From Stenotrophomonas sp. 169 (GTDB lineage Bacteria > Pseudomonadota > Gammaproteobacteria > Xanthomonadales > Xanthomonadaceae), in assembly GCF_014621775.1 (NCBI RefSeq), contig NZ_CP061204.1, positions 1,198,501 to 1,262,500 of the forward strand: a stretch of DNA of 64,000 nt, written 5' to 3'. Made by a program: the position numbers and the translations under genes. The notes beneath the pieces are model-generated. The model was given only the letters and a program-made list of their open reading frames with translations, was not told where the DNA came from and ran no database searches. This document shows positions 61,878 to 64,000 of this stretch, one piece after another. Numbering within the stretch: the stretch's first letter is position 1; every line of letters starts with the position of its first letter.

Positions 61878-63761
61878 ATGACACCCCGTGCGCTGGCCCT
61901 GTCCGTCCTGCTTTCCCTGGCGGCCACGCCCGCCTTTGCCCAGCCTGCGCCCGCGGCCCCCATCGCCGCCCCCGGCATGCTGCGCATCGACGTCGACGCA
62001 CGCGACCTGGACCGGCGCATCTTCAAGGTCACCGCCACCGTTCCGGCCAAGCCCGGCCCGCTGACGCTGCTGTACCCGCAGTGGCTGCCCGGCAACCATT
62101 CGCCCAGCGGCCCCATCGACAAGCTCGCCGGCCTGCAGATCACCGCCAACGGGCAGCCACTGAAATGGCAGCGTGACCAGTACAACGTCTACGCGTTCAA
62201 GGTTGACGTGCCCGCAGGCGCCAGTGAAGTCGTTGCTCACTTCAATTACCTGTCATCGCAGGGCGGCAGTCAGGGCCGCGTCGTGATGACGCCGGAAATG
62301 CTCAACCTGCAGTGGAACGCGAACTCGCTGTATCCCGCAGGCGTGAACATCCAAGGCCTGCAGGCGCAGACCACCGTCACCCTGCCGCCGGGTTGGTCCT
62401 ACGCCACCGCGCTGGACACCGAGCGCCGCGACGGCGATACCGTAGTGTTCAAGCCGATCAGCTACGACCATCTGGTGGACTCACCGCTGTATGCCGGCGC
62501 GCACTTCCAGCGCTTTGATCTGGATCCCGGCGCGAAGCAGCCGGTGCATCTCAACGTCTTCGCTGACGACGCCAAGTCACTCAACGCCAGCGAAAAGCAG
62601 CTCAACGCACACCGCGCCCTGGTCCAGCAGATGGACAAACTCTACGGTGCGCGCCACTTCAACCATTACGAGTTCCTGCTGGCGCTGACCGACAAGCTTG
62701 GCGGCATCGGGCTGGAACATCACCGCTCCAGCGAAAACAGCGCCGACGTCGGCTACTTCACCGAGTGGGACAAGAATTGGTGGGCACGTGATCTGCTGCC
62801 GCACGAATACAACCACTCGTGGAACGGCAAATACCGCCGCGGTGCAGACCTGGCAACCGCCGACTTCAATACCCCGATGGGCGACAGCCTGCTGTGGGTG
62901 TACGAAGGGCAGACGCAGTTCTGGGGCCAGGTGCTGGCGGCGCGCTCCGGTTTGTGGAGCACCGACCAGGCGCGCGACATGCTGGCCAACGTGGCGGCGA
63001 CGTTTGATCGGGGTCGTCCCGGATTGGCGTGGCGCCCCTTGCAGGACACCACCAACGATCCGACCATCGCACAGCGCCGCACACTGGCCTACCGCAATTA
63101 CCAGATGAGCGAGGACTACTACTCCGGCGGTCAGATGCTATGGCTGGAAGTAGACGGCAAGCTGCGTGCGCTGAGCGGCGGCAAGCGCGGCCTGGACGAC
63201 TTCGCCAAGGCGTTCTTCGGCATGGACAACGGCAACTGGGACGTCAACCCGTACACCTTCAATGACGTGGTGGCCACGCTCAACGGCATCGCCCCCAATG
63301 ACTGGGCGAGCTTCCTGCGCGAGCGCCTGGACGGGCATGGATCGTTGATTGGCGGCTTGGAAATGGCCGGCTGGAAACTCGTCTACCGCGATACGCCGAA
63401 CGACGCCTTCAAAGCACAGGAAACCCGCGCCAAGGCCGCGCTGCTGACGTATTCCATCGGCGCCACCGTCACCGATGCCGGCGTGGTCGGCGATGTGGTG
63501 TGGGACAGCCCCGCGTTCAACGCAGGCTTGGCCCCGGGCATGACCGTGATCGCAGTAAACGGGCGCGAGTACAAAAGCGAGCGACTGAAGGACGCGGTGG
63601 CCGGATCCAAGGATCAGAAGGCACCGATCACCCTGCTGGTGAAGAACTTTGATCGCGTGATGCCGATCAGCATCGATTACCACGGCGGCGCGCTGTACCC
63701 GGCGCTGGAGCGCATCCCCGGCACCCGCGATGGGCTGGCTGCGCTCTGGAAGGCCCGCTGA
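61878..63761 (+). CDS. Secreted M61-family (glycyl aminopeptidase-like) metallopeptidase
   Basis: A 627-residue zinc aminopeptidase of family M61. Signal peptide residues 1-20 (ending AFA). The N-terminal region is a beta-rich domain (LDRRIFKVTATVP, LYPQWLPGNHSPSGPI). The catalytic domain has HEYNH (His309, Glu310, His313) and Glu343 in WVYEGQTQFWG as the third ligand. A C-terminal PDZ-like domain is suggested around residues 535-600 (GDVVWDSPAFNAGLAPGMTVIAVNG). It likely trims N-terminal Gly/Ala from peptides in the periplasm. ATG at 61878 gives a proper signal peptide. Confidence 0.9.
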   Translation: MTPRALALSVLLSLAATPAFAQPAPAAPIAAPGMLRIDVDARDLDRRIFKVTATVPAKPGPLTLLYPQWLPGNHSPSGPIDKLAGLQITANGQPLKWQRDQYNVYAFKVDVPAGASEVVAHFNYLSSQGGSQGRVVMTPEMLNLQWNANSLYPAGVNIQGLQAQTTVTLPPGWSYATALDTERRDGDTVVFKPISYDHLVDSPLYAGAHFQRFDLDPGAKQPVHLNVFADDAKSLNASEKQLNAHRALVQQMDKLYGARHFNHYEFLLALTDKLGGIGLEHHRSSENSADVGYFTEWDKNWWARDLLPHEYNHSWNGKYRRGADLATADFNTPMGDSLLWVYEGQTQFWGQVLAARSGLWSTDQARDMLANVAATFDRGRPGLAWRPLQDTTNDPTIAQRRTLAYRNYQMSEDYYSGGQMLWLEVDGKLRALSGGKRGLDDFAKAFFGMDNGNWDVNPYTFNDVVATLNGIAPNDWASFLRERLDGHGSLIGGLEMAGWKLVYRDTPNDAFKAQETRAKAALLTYSIGATVTDAGVVGDVVWDSPAFNAGLAPGMTVIAVNGREYKSERLKDAVAGSKDQKAPITLLVKNFDRVMPISIDYHGGALYPALERIPGTRDGLAALWKAR

Positions 63762-63908
63762 TCCGGCGCCCTACTTGTTGATCCCGCGCCCCAACCCCCG
63801 CGCCGGAAATGCCGGCGCGAGGCACGCACCCCCGCACCCGCGGCTCCGCGTGCCCTGAACGCACCTGCGCCCGGCACGTCGACCTCACGCGGCCCCGTGC
63901 GCACACCC

Positions 63909-63933
63909 GGTAGCGCCGAGCCATGCTCGGCGG
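63909..63933. repeat. Single SMAG repeat
   Basis: GGTAG-CGCCGAGC-CAT-GCTCGGCGG. The remaining sequence from 63762 to the window end (239 bp) shows no gene that I can support. Confidence 0.83.
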
Positions 63934-64000
63934 AAGCCTTCCCCCCATCCCGAACGCCGACGGTACTGCCCTCAGATACTCCGATGCCCAGCGACACCGG

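Noticed and set aside
63677..63997. A minus-strand frame at the window end
   Set aside because: It runs through a SMAG repeat and the M61 gene's 3' end with low-complexity Arg/Ala/Gly content.

Overview
The window is high-GC (roughly two thirds G+C by eye), densely packed gammaproteobacterial chromosome. It most likely comes from Stenotrophomonas or a close Xanthomonadaceae relative. Two things point there. First, nearly every longer intergenic gap carries short GTAG-headed inverted repeats (GTAG then AGCCGAC..GTCGGCT, or GTAGCGCCGAGC..GCTCGGCG), which match the SMAG/REP elements described in Stenotrophomonas maltophilia. Second, the gene set is xanthomonad-like: a galactonate/alpha-galactosidase cluster, many S9 peptidases, a membrane-anchored Mqo and an M61 peptidase. 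No tRNA, rRNA, phage, transposase or CRISPR array was seen.

Layout. 1-5.5 kb: end of a galactose/galactonate catabolic cluster (truncated dgoK, SSS sugar symporter, GH27 alpha-galactosidase, DgoR-like regulator) plus a MOSC/YiiM gene. 5.6-11 kb: single metabolic genes (PEP-mutase-like, SDR, metallophosphoesterase, MHS transporter, nucleoside hydrolase). 11-17 kb: siderophore-type TonB receptor with a Fur-like site, mqo, and the divergent argP/argO pair. 17-26.4 kb: peptide-use region (S9 peptidase, POT transporter, acyltransferase-like protein, OPT transporter, second S9 peptidase), then a DUF819 protein. 27.9-31 kb: GNAT-minC-minD-minE followed by a small HExxH protein. 31-34.7 kb: DesK/DesR-type two-component system, SRPBCC protein, DUF423 protein. 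34.7-35.1 kb: a 98-bp tandem array built from SMAG dimers. 35-39.2 kb: M15 peptidase, then a five-gene operon SPFH / ribbon-helix-helix / DUF4177 / alpha-beta hydrolase / PH-like membrane protein, including two genes under 60 codons. 39.3-48.3 kb: purT, nuclease-family lipoprotein, bpt, EF-hand protein, ECF sigma factor with a long hydrophobic C-terminus, tesB, enoyl-CoA hydratase, PCu(A)C protein and a 4HBT thioesterase coupled to uvrA. 48.3-61.6 kb: conserved core genes uvrA, rplU-rpmA, obgE, rpsT, murJ, ribF-ileS-lspA-ispH. The end holds an M61 peptidase.

The most unusual DNA is the 820-bp gene-free gap between the convergent genes obgE and rpsT. It is a large imperfect palindrome. Each gene's terminator is followed by an inverted copy of the same roughly 220-bp element, and each copy contains a 26-bp-stem hairpin with a nested hairpin. 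The two copies differ by compensatory base changes, which suggests that the folded structure is maintained. Between the copies lie two directly repeated SMAG dimers. The second candidate is the SPFH-RHH-DUF4177 operon, whose predicted promoter has a 17-bp near-perfect palindrome between its -35 and -10 elements.
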